DNA of 64,000 bases from an uncultured SAR116 cluster alpha proteobacterium. GTDB lineage: Bacteria; Pseudomonadota; Alphaproteobacteria; Puniceispirillales; Marisalimonadaceae. Below are positions 16,923-25,938 of the stretch, piece after piece. Both the position numbers and the translations under genes were made by a program. The DNA lies in NCBI GenBank assembly GCA_902537945.1, contig CACBDG010000006.1, forward strand, positions 35,273-99,272. The letters run 5' to 3'. Under the pieces are notes generated by a model. That model worked only from the letters and a program-made list of their open reading frames with translations. It had not been told where the DNA came from and ran no database searches. Within the stretch, counting starts at the first letter, position 1. Each line of letters starts with the position of its first letter.

Positions 16923-17399
16923 ATGACCAAAAAAAATATCCATAAAGAAAATTTGAGTATAGTTCAAGAGTTTGTCGATATGGTTAACAAAGATAATTTG
17001 TTAGAATTGGAATATGAGGCAAGTGACTTTAAGATTAAAGTTGTAAAAAATATGAAGATTCCTTTTACTACTCCTCAAGAACCTATTGTTAATATTACTG
17101 ATACTCAAGAAATGTATGATGTATCTAAAAATATTGAAAAGGTAGAACAATTTACAAACAAACATCATGGCGCAGTGAATTCTCCAATGGTTGGTACAGC
17201 ATATTCTGCTCCCGAACCTGGTAAAGATCCCTTTGTTAAATTAAATTCTCAAGTTTCAAAGGGCGATACGCTGCTAATTATTGAGGCTATGAAAGTAATG
17301 AACACAATAACTGCCCCCAAATCTGGTAAAGTGGTATTTATTGGTTTTGAAAATAGCCAACCTGTAGAATTTGATCAATTGCTAATTGTAATTGAGTAA
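16923..17399 (+). CDS. accB: Biotin carboxyl carrier protein of acetyl-CoA carboxylase
   Basis: AccB carries biotin between the biotin carboxylase and carboxyltransferase parts of acetyl-CoA carboxylase, which makes malonyl-CoA for fatty-acid synthesis. Seen: a variable N-terminal segment (about 1-80) and a C-terminal biotinyl domain beginning near SPMVGTAY (about 87) with the biotinylation motif EAMKVMN (121-127, biotin on Lys124). The 158-residue length is typical. It ends 7 bp before accC and is almost certainly in the same transcript. Confidence 0.96.
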   Translation: MTKKNIHKENLSIVQEFVDMVNKDNLLELEYEASDFKIKVVKNMKIPFTTPQEPIVNITDTQEMYDVSKNIEKVEQFTNKHHGAVNSPMVGTAYSAPEPGKDPFVKLNSQVSKGDTLLIIEAMKVMNTITAPKSGKVVFIGFENSQPVEFDQLLIVIE

Positions 17400-17406
17400 T
17401 TGAATC

Positions 17407-18753
17407 ATGTTTTTCAAAAAAATATTAATTGCTAATCGTGGTGATGTTGCATTAAGAGTTTTAAGGGCTTGTAAAGAGCTAAATATCCAAACGGTTGCTG
17501 TTCATTCAACCGCTGATAGCGATGCAATGCATGTTAGGCTAGCAGACGAAACTGTCTGTATTGGAGGACCAACATCATCAGAATCATATCTAAACATCCC
17601 CGCTATAATCACAGCAGCTCAATTGGTAGGAGCAGATGCTATCCATCCAGGAGTAGGTTTTTTATCAGAAAATGCTGATTTTGCAGAAATTGTAGATGCT
17701 CACAATATTGTTTTTATTGGCCCAAAACCAGAGCACATAAAATGCATGGGTGATAAAATACAAGCAAAAATTACAGCAAAAGAATTGGGTATTCCTCTCG
17801 TTCCAGGCTCAAAAAGCGATGTTGTAGATTTTAAAAATGCTTTGATTGAAGCTAAAGAAATTGGCTATCCAGTGTTAATCAAAGCTGCCTCAGGTGGAGG
17901 TGGTAGGGGTATGAAGGTCGCTATGAGTGAGACTGAACTAGAGTCAGCATTCACATCAGCAAAAAGTGAAGCGAAAGCAGCATTCGGTGATGATCGTGTC
18001 TATATGGAAAGATATCTGCGAAAACCAAGGCATATTGAAGTTCAAATTATTGGAGATAAATTTGGTAATGCTGTCCATCTTGGTGAAAGAGAATGTTCAA
18101 TACAAAGACGCCATCAAAAAGTAATTGAAGAAGCACCATCACCTGTTTTAGACCAGATTACAAGAGATAAAATTGGCAAGATAGCATCTAAGGCTGTAAC
18201 AAAAATGGGTTATCTGGGATTAGGTACAATTGAATTCTTGTATGAAGATGGCCAATTCTTTTTCATTGAGATGAATACGAGGCTACAGGTTGAACATCCT
18301 ATTACAGAAGCAATTACTGGAATAGATCTAGTAAAAGAACAAATTATGATTGCTGCTGGTCAACCCATATCTTTTAACCAAGATGAAGTGAAATTTAATG
18401 GTCACGCTATTGAATGCAGAATTAATGCAGAAGACCCAAAAACATTTATTCCTTCACCAGGAAAAATTACCCAATTCCATTCTCCATGTGGGCTAGGAAT
18501 TAGAATTGAGTCATGTGTCTATTCTGGTTACGTGGTTCCTCCATACTATGATAGTTTAATTGCAAAATTAATAGTCCATGCTTCTGATAGAGAACAATGT
18601 ATTTTAAGACTTAAGCAGGCTTTGAAAGAAATTGTTATTGAACCAATTTCTACGACTATTGATTTGCATATAGATATATTGGAAACTAGTGTGATGAAAG
18701 AAGGATCATATGATATAAGATGGTTAGAAAATGAATTGTTAAATAATGAATAA
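17407..18753 (+). CDS. accC: Acetyl-CoA carboxylase, biotin carboxylase subunit
   Basis: AccC carboxylates the biotin on AccB using ATP and bicarbonate. Seen: N-terminal biotin-carboxylase fold starting KKILIANRGDVALRV (family NRGEIALR, here Asp for Glu), the ATP-grasp glycine-rich loop SGGGGRGMKV, RRHQKVIEEAP, the FIEMNTRLQVEHP active-site stretch, and a C-terminal domain with ECRINAEDP. The 448-residue length matches the bacterial monofunctional subunit. It directly follows accB; aat follows after 29 bp. Confidence 0.97.
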   Translation: MFFKKILIANRGDVALRVLRACKELNIQTVAVHSTADSDAMHVRLADETVCIGGPTSSESYLNIPAIITAAQLVGADAIHPGVGFLSENADFAEIVDAHNIVFIGPKPEHIKCMGDKIQAKITAKELGIPLVPGSKSDVVDFKNALIEAKEIGYPVLIKAASGGGGRGMKVAMSETELESAFTSAKSEAKAAFGDDRVYMERYLRKPRHIEVQIIGDKFGNAVHLGERECSIQRRHQKVIEEAPSPVLDQITRDKIGKIASKAVTKMGYLGLGTIEFLYEDGQFFFIEMNTRLQVEHPITEAITGIDLVKEQIMIAAGQPISFNQDEVKFNGHAIECRINAEDPKTFIPSPGKITQFHSPCGLGIRIESCVYSGYVVPPYYDSLIAKLIVHASDREQCILRLKQALKEIVIEPISTTIDLHIDILETSVMKEGSYDIRWLENELLNNE

Positions 18754-18782
18754 AATAATCATCATGAGATCTTAATTATATT

Positions 18783-19457
18783 TTGAGCACTAAAAATAAT
18801 AAAATAATTACTTCAGACCAGCTTATAAAAGCTTATAAGCTTGGTATGTTTCCAATGTCTGAAAGCCGAACAAATAAAAAAATTTTTTTTGTTGATCCAG
18901 AATTAAGAGCAATCATTCCAATCTTTAATTTTCATATTTCAAAAAGTCTTCTACGGATTATAAAAAAAAAACCTTTTAAAATTACTATGAATGAAGCTTT
19001 TCCTGATGTAATTAAATCATGTGCAACAATAAATAGAACTGAAACATGGATAAATAAAGAAATAGAAGATTTATTTATTTCATTGCATAAAAATAAATAT
19101 GCTCATTCCGTAGAATGTTGGCAAAAAAATAAATTAATTGGCGGAATATATGGCTTAGCAATAGGCGGAGTTTTTTTTGCTGAATCTATGTTTAGCAGTG
19201 TTTCGAATGGAAGCAAAATAGCTTTGTTAAATCTTGTAGCAAGGTTATGGAAGACTGGATTTAAGATTTTAGATGTTCAATTTTTAAATGATCATTTATT
19301 ACAATTTGGAGCTTATGAAATCAGTAAGAGCGAATTCCAAATTAATCTTCAAAAAGCAATTCAGTTAGAGGTAGATATTCTTTCTTGTGGCTTATCAGAT
19401 GAAGATTTTTCTGATTGTTTGTCTACTTTCTTACAAGCCAAAATTGAAATGTCATAA
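18783..19457 (+). CDS. aat: Leucyl/phenylalanyl-tRNA--protein transferase
   Basis: Aat attaches Leu or Phe from aminoacyl-tRNA to proteins with N-terminal Lys or Arg, marking them for ClpS-ClpAP. Seen: AYKLGMFPMSE near the N-terminus (family YxxGxFPM), FFVDPELRAIIP, ETWINKEI (compare TWI), the SVECWQKNKLIGGIYGLAIGGVFFAESMF core, and NDHLLQFGA. The end, FLQAKIEMS, resembles the usual LQxITQTS-type tail of alphaproteobacterial Aat, so the protein looks full length at 224 residues. TTG at 18783 is taken as start; the Shine-Dalgarno is weak. Its last 97 bp overlap the convergent DUF2155 gene. ClpS and ClpA are also in this window. Confidence 0.95.
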   Translation: MSTKNNKIITSDQLIKAYKLGMFPMSESRTNKKIFFVDPELRAIIPIFNFHISKSLLRIIKKKPFKITMNEAFPDVIKSCATINRTETWINKEIEDLFISLHKNKYAHSVECWQKNKLIGGIYGLAIGGVFFAESMFSSVSNGSKIALLNLVARLWKTGFKILDVQFLNDHLLQFGAYEISKSEFQINLQKAIQLEVDILSCGLSDEDFSDCLSTFLQAKIEMS

Positions 19458-19792
19458 ACTGAATTTTCTAAAGCATTGAGTGCAGGACTAGAGGCAAACA
19501 TCCAACCTTTGAATTTAACCTCCGATAACCTGTCAGAGTTATCTTTAATTCTAATATATGCCAGAGATTCAGGCTTAAAAATAGGTTTAGAAAAAATACA
19601 TCTTTCTACAAAGATATCCAGCACACCAAATTTATAAGTTTGTGATACATCAACTTCAAAAGTTTCTATCCTGGCTGTAATTTTATCGAGACCTTGTATT
19701 ACTAATCTATTACCTTCTATCCATTGAGATGAAAATGTTAATTTTGAAACTAATAAGAGAGTTAGAAAAATAAATAATAATAAAATACGCAT
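19361..19792 (-). CDS. DUF2155 exported protein
   Basis: This is a small secreted protein of unknown function, found almost only in Alphaproteobacteria. Seen: signal peptide (first ~22 residues), then the DUF2155 pattern: LDKITARIETFEV, a central FGVLDIFVERC, and the closing GWMFASSPALNALE with VYDISILAC. The family usually ends just after that Cys; here a further ~25 polar residues follow and run antisense through the end of aat, ending at a TGA. A TTG at 19804 would add four residues, but the ATG at 19792 places the signal peptide better. The aat-DUF2155-mlaD neighbourhood is conserved and suggests an envelope role, which is inference. Confidence 0.82.
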   Translation of the reverse strand: MRILLLFIFLTLLLVSKLTFSSQWIEGNRLVIQGLDKITARIETFEVDVSQTYKFGVLDIFVERCIFSKPIFKPESLAYIRIKDNSDRLSEVKFKGWMFASSPALNALENSVYDISILACKKVDKQSEKSSSDKPQERISTSN

Positions 19793-19816
19793 TATAAAAA
19801 CCAAAATTATTTTGAA

Positions 19817-20263
19817 CTATTTATTAGTACTGGAAAAAACAACTTTTCCTAATAAGTCAGTAAAGCTTACAGCATCAGTTGTATCATATATAATATCACC
19901 TGGTTTAAGAAACGTCTCAGATGAACCAGGTATAATGTCCAAAAAGTTACCACCTAAAAGAGATGAAGATGTAATTCTGGCTTGTGAGTCATCCGGTAAT
20001 TTTATTTCATTATTAAGCTTAATATTAATTTTGGCATTGTAATTTTCTAGATCAAGATCCAACTCTATAATCTTTCCTACATTAATTCCTGATATTTTTA
20101 CATCATCACCATTTTTCAAACCTGCAGAAGATCCAAATATAAGTGATATATCGTATCCATCTTTTTGTTTGTTATCAATTGATTCCATACCTAATACCAA
20201 AAAGAAACCAGCTGCCACTAAAACAATTGCACCCATCAAAATTTCAACAAAACTATATCTCAT
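19817..20263 (-). CDS. mlaD: MlaD/MCE-domain lipid-transport protein
   Basis: This is an inner-membrane protein with one N-terminal helix (about 7-27) and a periplasmic MCE domain (about 38-115), including the GLKNGDDVKISGINVGKI pattern. MlaD forms a hexameric ring on the MlaFEDB ABC transporter that moves phospholipids between the membranes. The other Mla subunits are not in this window. At 148 residues it is shorter than E. coli MlaD and lacks much of its C-terminal helix. It lies 24 bp upstream of DUF2155 on the same strand, so they are probably co-transcribed. Upstream is the 412-bp spacer before nrdJ. Confidence 0.9.
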   Translation of the reverse strand: MRYSFVEILMGAIVLVAAGFFLVLGMESIDNKQKDGYDISLIFGSSAGLKNGDDVKISGINVGKIIELDLDLENYNAKINIKLNNEIKLPDDSQARITSSSLLGGNFLDIIPGSSETFLKPGDIIYDTTDAVSFTDLLGKVVFSSTNK

Positions 20264-20444
20264 TTTTTAATATTCCTAGTTAGCTTATTCATACTATTAT
20301 ATCTCAATTAAAAAAATAATAAATCAGCATTATTAACTTTATTTGCGTGTTATTTTTATTATGCCTTAAAATTATAAAAATTAAGTAAAATTAATGAGTT
20401 AAAAAAAAAAATAAAAAAAATTGAATTATGTACTTTACGAAAGC

Positions 20445-20460
20445 ATACTAAATCATGTAG
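20445..20460 (+). promoter_or_regulatory. NrdR-like box 1 (nrdJ promoter)
   Basis: The 16-mer ATACTAAATCATGTAG agrees with the NrdR consensus acaCwAtATaTwGtgt at 10 of 16 positions. On its own this is weak. It gains weight because it lies exactly 31 bp upstream of a much better box and shares the core ACTANATCNTGT with it. Known NrdR sites occur as pairs about three helical turns apart. Confidence 0.6.
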
Positions 20461-20475
20461 TTTATATTTCTGTTG

Positions 20476-20491
20476 TAACTATATCTTGTGT
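20476..20491 (+). promoter_or_regulatory. NrdR-like box 2 (nrdJ promoter)
   Basis: The 16-mer TAACTATATCTTGTGT agrees with the NrdR consensus acaCwAtATaTwGtgt at 13 of 16 positions. NrdR is a Zn/ATP-cone repressor that shuts down ribonucleotide reductase genes when dATP is high. The site is 185 bp upstream of nrdJ and directly abuts a DnaA box. Confidence 0.72.
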
Positions 20492-20500
20492 TTATCCACA
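20492..20500 (+). promoter_or_regulatory. DnaA box 1 (perfect 9-mer)
   Basis: TTATCCACA matches the high-affinity DnaA box (TTATNCACA) exactly. It starts at the base following NrdR-like box 2. A second perfect copy lies 108 bp downstream in the same orientation. DnaA is known to regulate the E. coli nrdAB promoter through such boxes; a similar role for nrdJ is inference. Confidence 0.65.
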
Positions 20501-20599
20501 GACATTGTAATAACAGAAATTCAAAAAAAATTTAATTAATTAAGGAAAAACAACACGTTATTTAAATAAAATTGTACTCACTAACTACAATATAAAAAC

Positions 20600-20608
20600 T
20601 TATCCACA
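20600..20608 (+). promoter_or_regulatory. DnaA box 2 (perfect 9-mer)
   Basis: A second exact TTATCCACA, 67 bp before the nrdJ start codon and in the same orientation as box 1. A TACAATATA stretch just upstream is weakly NrdR-like or promoter-like but too poor to call. Confidence 0.65.
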
Positions 20609-20675
20609 GGTAGTTTCTAAAAATAGTACAATAGTTTCTAAGTATTGTTTTCTTTATTGTAAAAAAGGGAAAAAG

Positions 20676-23600
20676 ATGAAATTTGAAAGACAATTTACAA
20701 AAAAAGAAAATGATGCATATTCAGGTATAGAATTTAAAACAACTACTAGTGAAATTAAGAACCCTGATGGAACTGTAGTTTTTAGTGCACCTGATATTGA
20801 AGTACCCGCCAACTATTCTCAAGTTGCAGCAGATATTATCGCACAAAAATATTTTCGAAAAGCTGGTGTCCCTGTATATCTCAAAAAAGTAAAAGAAGAA
20901 AATGTACCAAATTGGTTGTGGCGATCAGAACCACATAAATCAAAATTAAATACAATACCAGAAGATCAAAGATACACAGGTGAAGTGTCAGCAAAGCAAG
21001 TATTTGATAGACTAGCTGGCACATGGACATACTGGGGCTGGAAAGGTGATTATTTTACAACTGAAGATGATGCAAAAACGTACTTTGATGAAATGAGGTT
21101 CATGCTGGCCGCTCAAATGTGTGCTCCAAATTCACCACAATGGTTTAACACAGGCTTGCACTGGGCCTATGGTATAGATGGTCCAAGTCAAGGTCATTAC
21201 TATGTTGATTTCAAAACAAAGAAACTAGTTAAATCTAAATCTTCATATGAACATCCGCAACCTCATGCTTGTTTCATTCAATCTGTGGCAGATGATCTTG
21301 TCAATGAAGGTGGAATAATGGACCTCTGGGTTAGAGAAGCAAGGCTGTTCAAATATGGTTCTGGAACAGGATCAAATTTTTCTAAATTAAGAGGTAGTAC
21401 CGAAGGTTTGTCAGGTGGTGGCAGGTCTTCAGGAATGATGAGTTTTTTAAGAATTGGTGATAGAGCTGCAGGTGCAATTAAATCAGGTGGTACCACAAGA
21501 AGAGCTGCAAAAATGGTTACAGTCGATATAGACCATCCTGACATCGAAGAGTATATCAACTGGAAGGTTGTTGAAGAACAAAAAGTTGCTGCCCTAGTAG
21601 CAGGTTCTAAATTAACAGCAAAAAATTTAGAATCTGTTATGGATGCCTGTAATTTAGATAATTATAATGACCAAGACAGATTAAATCCAAAAGTTAATAA
21701 TGAACTTAAAAAAGCAATCTTAAATTGCCGCGCAGTAATGATACCTGAGAATTATATACAAAGAGTAATTCAATTTGCTGGCCAAGGATTCAAAGAGATT
21801 GAATTTCAAACTTACGATACAGATTGGGATAGCGAGGCATATTTGACTGTTTCTGGGCAGAATTCAAACAACTCAATCAGAGTAAGTAATAATTTTTTAG
21901 AAAAAGTATCTCAAAAAGCTGAATGGGATCTATTAAGAAGAACTGATGGCGGTGTTCATAAAACAGTAGATGCAAAACAGTTATGGTCAAAGATTTCTGA
22001 AGCAGCTTGGGCTTGTGCAGACCCTGGCTTGCAGTATGACACTACTATTAATGAATGGCATACGTGTCCTAATGCTGGTAGAATTAATGCATCTAATCCT
22101 TGCTCTGAATATATGTTTATCGACGATACTGCATGTAATTTAGCATCAATAAATTTATTACAGTTTAAGAAAGATGATGCCTCATTTGATATAAAAGCAT
22201 ATGAGTATACAACCAGATTATGGACACTTACTCTTGAAATCTCGGTGATGATGGCGCAATTTCCTTCAAAAGAAATTGCGCAAAAATCGTATGAATATAG
22301 AACACTTGGATTGGGTTACGCAAACATAGGTGGCTTATTGATGTCTTGGGGTATCCCTTATGATAGTGATGAAGGAAGATCAATCTGCTCTGCCCTAACA
22401 TCTATAATGACAGGTATATCATACGCAACATCTGCAGAAATTGCTGGTGAATTAGGTCCATTCCCCAAATATAAAGAAAATGCAAATAGTATGTTGAAAG
22501 TGATAAGAAATCACAAAAGAGCATCAGAAGGAAAAACAAGAGGTTATGAGGACTTATCTATAAATCCTGTTCCTCTAATGTCTGAGGATTGCCCTAATCA
22601 AAACTTAATTACAGCGGCTAAAGATGCATGGGCAAAAGCACTTTCTTTAGGTGAAAAAAATGGATATAGAAACGCTCAAGCTACAGTTATAGCTCCAACT
22701 GGAACAATTGGACTAGTTATGGATTGTGATACTACTGGTATTGAGCCTGATTTTGCTATGGTTAAGTTTAAGAAATTAGCAGGTGGCGGATATTTTAAGA
22801 TCATCAATCGTGTGGTACCAGAAGCTCTTGCACGTTTAGGGTACGATTCAGACCAAATTATCGACATGCAAAAATATGCTGTTGGTGCTGGAAGCTTAAA
22901 AGATTGTCAAGCAATAAGCCACAACGCATTAATTTCAAAAGGTTTCACTGATAAGGAAATAAAATTAGTTGAAGACTCTTTAGAGTCAGCATTTGACATT
23001 AAATTCGTATTCAATCAATTTACTTTAGGTGAAGAATTTTGTAAAAACACACTCGGTATTTCTTCTGAACAATTGAATGATTTTAGTTTTAATATGTTAG
23101 AATTTTTAGGTTTCACACAAGAAGAAATAGATGTAGCAAATATTCATGTTTGTGGAGCTATGACTTTAGAAGGTGCTCCTCATTTGAATAAGGAACACCT
23201 TGCTGTATTCGATTGCGCAAATGTCTGTGGACGAATAGGAAAAAGATTTTTATCTGTTGAAAGTCATATTAAAATGATGGCAGCAGCACAATCTTTCATA
23301 TCAGGAGCCATATCCAAAACTATTAATATGCCTAACGATGCTTCTATCGAAGATTGTAGTGATGCCTATATGTTATCATGGAAATTGGGAATTAAAGCTA
23401 ATGCACTCTACAGAGATGGCTCGAAATTAAGCCAGCCACTAAACTCTGCACTTCTAGACGATGATGATATTGATGAAGACAATACTACAAATGAACAAGA
23501 TATCACAAAACGAACCAGAGAAGTTGTTGAAAAAATTGTCGAAAGAGTTGTTAGGGCTGAACGTGAAAAATTACCTCACAGAAGGAAGGGCTATACCCAA

Positions 23601-24284
23601 AAAGCAATGGTAGGTGGTCACAAAGTTTATCTTAGAACTGGTGAATATGAAAATGGAAAATTAGGTGAAATTTTTATAGATATGCATAAAGAAGGCGCAG
23701 CTTTTAGATCCTTAATGAACAATTTTGCTATTGCTGTATCAATTGGTTTGCAATATGGAGTTCCTCTAGAAGAATTTGTTGAAGCTTATACTTTTACACG
23801 CTTTGAACCTCAAGGAATGGTAACTGGTAATGATACTATAAAAATGTCAACTTCGATCCTTGATTATATTTTTAGGGAGTTAGCTATATCATATTTAGAT
23901 CGAAATGATCTTGGACATGTGGGACCAGAAGATCTAGATTCGAGTACTACAGGCTCAGGTGATAACAAAGCCCTATTATCAGAAAAAGTAGCTAGTCGAG
24001 GCTTTGTTAGAAGAGAATTAAAAGTCGTATCTGGAGGTTCAAACAACATTTCAATGATGCCGCAAACTATTTCTCTCAAAAATGAAAATGTAGAATTATC
24101 AGATAACAATGATACTACAATTACTTTTGATGAAACAAAAGCTCCAAGTCTCGCTCAGGAAATAGAGGCTAAAATTAAAGGTTATGAAGGCGAAGCTTGT
24201 GGAGAGTGTGGAAACTTCACTCTCGTAAGAAATGGAACATGTATGAAATGCAATACATGTGGTGCTACTTCAGGTTGTTCTTAG
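20676..24284 (+). CDS. nrdJ: Ribonucleotide reductase, class II, adenosylcobalamin-dependent
   Basis: NrdJ reduces ribonucleotides to deoxyribonucleotides using adenosylcobalamin to make the thiyl radical, with no need for oxygen. Seen: the active-site loop NPCSE (474-478) with the predicted thiyl Cys476 and Glu478; redox partners Cys199 (HACF) and Cys487 (TACN), the latter 11 residues after Cys476 as in Thermotoga NrdJ; the PTGTIG phosphate loop; and a C-terminal Cys cluster (about 1175-1201, CGECG, CMKC, CGATSGC) for re-reduction or zinc. The 1202-residue length is typical of the large alphaproteobacterial type. No class I nrdAB is in the window, so the cell may depend on B12 for DNA synthesis. 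The promoter carries NrdR-like and DnaA boxes. ridA starts 14 bp after the stop. Confidence 0.97.
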   Translation: MKFERQFTKKENDAYSGIEFKTTTSEIKNPDGTVVFSAPDIEVPANYSQVAADIIAQKYFRKAGVPVYLKKVKEENVPNWLWRSEPHKSKLNTIPEDQRYTGEVSAKQVFDRLAGTWTYWGWKGDYFTTEDDAKTYFDEMRFMLAAQMCAPNSPQWFNTGLHWAYGIDGPSQGHYYVDFKTKKLVKSKSSYEHPQPHACFIQSVADDLVNEGGIMDLWVREARLFKYGSGTGSNFSKLRGSTEGLSGGGRSSGMMSFLRIGDRAAGAIKSGGTTRRAAKMVTVDIDHPDIEEYINWKVVEEQKVAALVAGSKLTAKNLESVMDACNLDNYNDQDRLNPKVNNELKKAILNCRAVMIPENYIQRVIQFAGQGFKEIEFQTYDTDWDSEAYLTVSGQNSNNSIRVSNNFLEKVSQKAEWDLLRRTDGGVHKTVDAKQLWSKISEAAWACADPGLQYDTTINEWHTCPNAGRINASNPCSEYMFIDDTACNLASINLLQFKKDDASFDIKAYEYTTRLWTLTLEISVMMAQFPSKEIAQKSYEYRTLGLGYANIGGLLMSWGIPYDSDEGRSICSALTSIMTGISYATSAEIAGELGPFPKYKENANSMLKVIRNHKRASEGKTRGYEDLSINPVPLMSEDCPNQNLITAAKDAWAKALSLGEKNGYRNAQATVIAPTGTIGLVMDCDTTGIEPDFAMVKFKKLAGGGYFKIINRVVPEALARLGYDSDQIIDMQKYAVGAGSLKDCQAISHNALISKGFTDKEIKLVEDSLESAFDIKFVFNQFTLGEEFCKNTLGISSEQLNDFSFNMLEFLGFTQEEIDVANIHVCGAMTLEGAPHLNKEHLAVFDCANVCGRIGKRFLSVESHIKMMAAAQSFISGAISKTINMPNDASIEDCSDAYMLSWKLGIKANALYRDGSKLSQPLNSALLDDDDIDEDNTTNEQDITKRTREVVEKIVERVVRAEREKLPHRRKGYTQKAMVGGHKVYLRTGEYENGKLGEIFIDMHKEGAAFRSLMNNFAIAVSIGLQYGVPLEEFVEAYTFTRFEPQGMVTGNDTIKMSTSILDYIFRELAISYLDRNDLGHVGPEDLDSSTTGSGDNKALLSEKVASRGFVRRELKVVSGGSNNISMMPQTISLKNENVELSDNNDTTITFDETKAPSLAQEIEAKIKGYEGEACGECGNFTLVRNGTCMKCNTCGATSGCS

Positions 24285-24298
24285 ATTAAGGATTTTAA

Positions 24299-24769
24299 AT
24301 GGCTAAAGATATTAACAAACGATTAAAAGAATTAAATATAAAGATTGATGAACCCAGTGCTCCAGCTGGGAGTTATGTTCCATATGTATTATCAAATAAT
24401 TTAGTTTTTATATCAGGACAATTACCCTTTATTAATGGTGAATTAACTGTTAAAGGAAAAATTGGGGATACTGTATCTGTTGAAGAAGGAATTGAAATGG
24501 CTAAGGCTTGCGCAATGGCTTTGCTAAGCCAATTAAAGGCAGCTTGTAATGGTGATCTAAACAAAGTTAAAAAAGTTGTTAAATTAGGAGGATTTGTAGC
24601 CTCTACACCAGACTTTACTGACCAGCCTAAAATAATAAACGGGGCATCTGATTTGATCGTTAAAATTTTTGAAGAAAAAGGAAAACACGCAAGATTTGCT
24701 GTTGGAGCGCCTGCTCTACCAAAAGATGTTCCAGTAGAAATTGAAGGTATTTTTGAGATTGATAATTAA
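24299..24769 (+). CDS. RidA family (YjgF/YER057c) enamine/imine deaminase
   Basis: RidA proteins hydrolyse reactive 2-aminoacrylate and other enamines/imines made by PLP enzymes; they are small cytoplasmic trimers. Seen: PAGSYVPYVLSNNLVFISGQLP at the start of the fold, KVVKLGGFVAS in the middle, and the conserved closing motif with Arg in HARFAVGAPALPKDVPVEIEG. At 156 residues it belongs to the slightly longer subgroup common in Alphaproteobacteria. It lies 14 bp after nrdJ and 26 bp before the FemAB-like gene. In several Alphaproteobacteria a RidA of this kind lies next to a DUF482 protein and the clp genes, matching this neighbourhood; the link to nrdJ is probably only positional. Confidence 0.9.
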   Translation: MAKDINKRLKELNIKIDEPSAPAGSYVPYVLSNNLVFISGQLPFINGELTVKGKIGDTVSVEEGIEMAKACAMALLSQLKAACNGDLNKVKKVVKLGGFVASTPDFTDQPKIINGASDLIVKIFEEKGKHARFAVGAPALPKDVPVEIEGIFEIDN

Positions 24770-24795
24770 GATGTATTTTCTTAAAACCTTTGATA

Positions 24796-25938
24796 ATGAA
24801 AGTTGAATTACTATCCAAATTATCTGATATAAACAAAAATGATTGGGACAGTCTAAATACCTTTAATCATCCATTTATGTCATTTGATTTTTTGAATTCT
24901 TTAGAAGTTTCAAAATCAGTTCACCCGTCAACTGGCTGGAATCCAAAGCATATAATAATTAAAAATACAAATGACGAAATAATTGGTGTTTCCCCGAATT
25001 ATTTGAAAATGCATTCATATGGCGAATATATTTTTGACCATTCTTGGGCAAATGCTTATCAAAATGCTGGAGGTCAATATTATCCAAAATTACTTTGTGC
25101 AATCCCTTTTACACCCGCAGCTGGTCCAAGAATTATGATTAATGCTGAAAACTCAGAGCATAAGAAAATTTTTGAATTAATAATAAAAACATTTGAAATG
25201 ATTGTTGGCAATAACAAGTTAAGCTCAGCACATATTAATTTTACTACAGATAACTTTAATAACAGATTGCAGAACGAAAATTGGATAAGAAGAACAGGAT
25301 TACAATTCCACTGGCATAATAATAATTATGAAACATTTGATGATTTTTTAAATCAACTAAAGAGTTCAAAAAGAAAAGCAATTAAGAATGAAAGAAAAAA
25401 AATTAAAAATACAAACTTAGTTATTGAAAAATTAACTGGTGAACAACTAACTGATAAAATTTGGGATTCTTTTTATAGTTTTTATTTAAACACAATTGAC
25501 AAAAAATGGGGAGGTGCATATTTAACAAAAGAATTTTTTTATTTACTAAACGAAACAATGAAAAATGATATTTTATTAATTATTGCTAAACAAGACGAAA
25601 AAGTTATTGCTGGCGCCTTGAATTTTGTAAGTAAAAATACTCTTTATGGTAGAAATTGGGGTTCTATTGTTGATATACCTTTTTTACATTTTGAGCTTTG
25701 TTATTACCAAGCGATTGAATATGCAATTGAAAAAAAAATCAAAATAGTTGAAGCAGGAGCTCAAGGTCATCATAAAATACAAAGAGGATATATTGCAAAA
25801 CCGACTTACAGCAATCATTTCTTGCCGAACGATTCGTTTGCGAAGGCCATTAAAAACTTTACTAAATTAGAAGAAATAGAAGTTAGAAAACAAATAGAAT
25901 TTATTAATACAAAAAATTCACCGTACTCACATGTCTAA
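24796..25938 (+). CDS. FemAB/GNAT-like protein, DUF482 (COG3146)
   Basis: This is a 380-residue protein of the DUF482 family, which has the GNAT/FemAB fold and is sometimes labelled peptidoglycan biosynthesis protein. Seen: an N-terminal region with HPFMSFDFLNSLE and TGWNPKHI, a conserved FTPAAGPRIM, a basic stretch around residues 195-207 rich in Lys/Arg, and a C-terminal acyltransferase-like part with GRNWGS, HFELCYYQAIEYAI and EAGAQGHHKIQRGY. Substrate and function are unknown. An ATG at 24796 is preferred over a TTG two codons earlier. The gene is convergent with clpA and their stop codons overlap by 4 bp. Confidence 0.85.
   Translation: MKVELLSKLSDINKNDWDSLNTFNHPFMSFDFLNSLEVSKSVHPSTGWNPKHIIIKNTNDEIIGVSPNYLKMHSYGEYIFDHSWANAYQNAGGQYYPKLLCAIPFTPAAGPRIMINAENSEHKKIFELIIKTFEMIVGNNKLSSAHINFTTDNFNNRLQNENWIRRTGLQFHWHNNNYETFDDFLNQLKSSKRKAIKNERKKIKNTNLVIEKLTGEQLTDKIWDSFYSFYLNTIDKKWGGAYLTKEFFYLLNETMKNDILLIIAKQDEKVIAGALNFVSKNTLYGRNWGSIVDIPFLHFELCYYQAIEYAIEKKIKIVEAGAQGHHKIQRGYIAKPTYSNHFLPNDSFAKAIKNFTKLEEIEVRKQIEFINTKNSPYSHV

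Larger units (their letters stand above)
20264..20675. other. 412-bp control region between mlaD and nrdJ
   Basis: This is the longest gene-free stretch in the window. It contains poly-A tracts around 20400-20420, two NrdR-like boxes and two perfect DnaA boxes (listed separately), and the divergent mlaD promoter. No convincing coding frame is visible. I see no conserved B12-box or other element of a cobalamin riboswitch. A GGG ribosome-binding site lies six bases before the nrdJ ATG. Confidence 0.75.

Noticed and set aside
20264..20675. Cobalamin riboswitch upstream of nrdJ
   Set aside because: A B12-using gene with a long leader is a natural place, but no B12-box core or GC-rich stems are visible; NrdR-like and DnaA boxes explain the region better.
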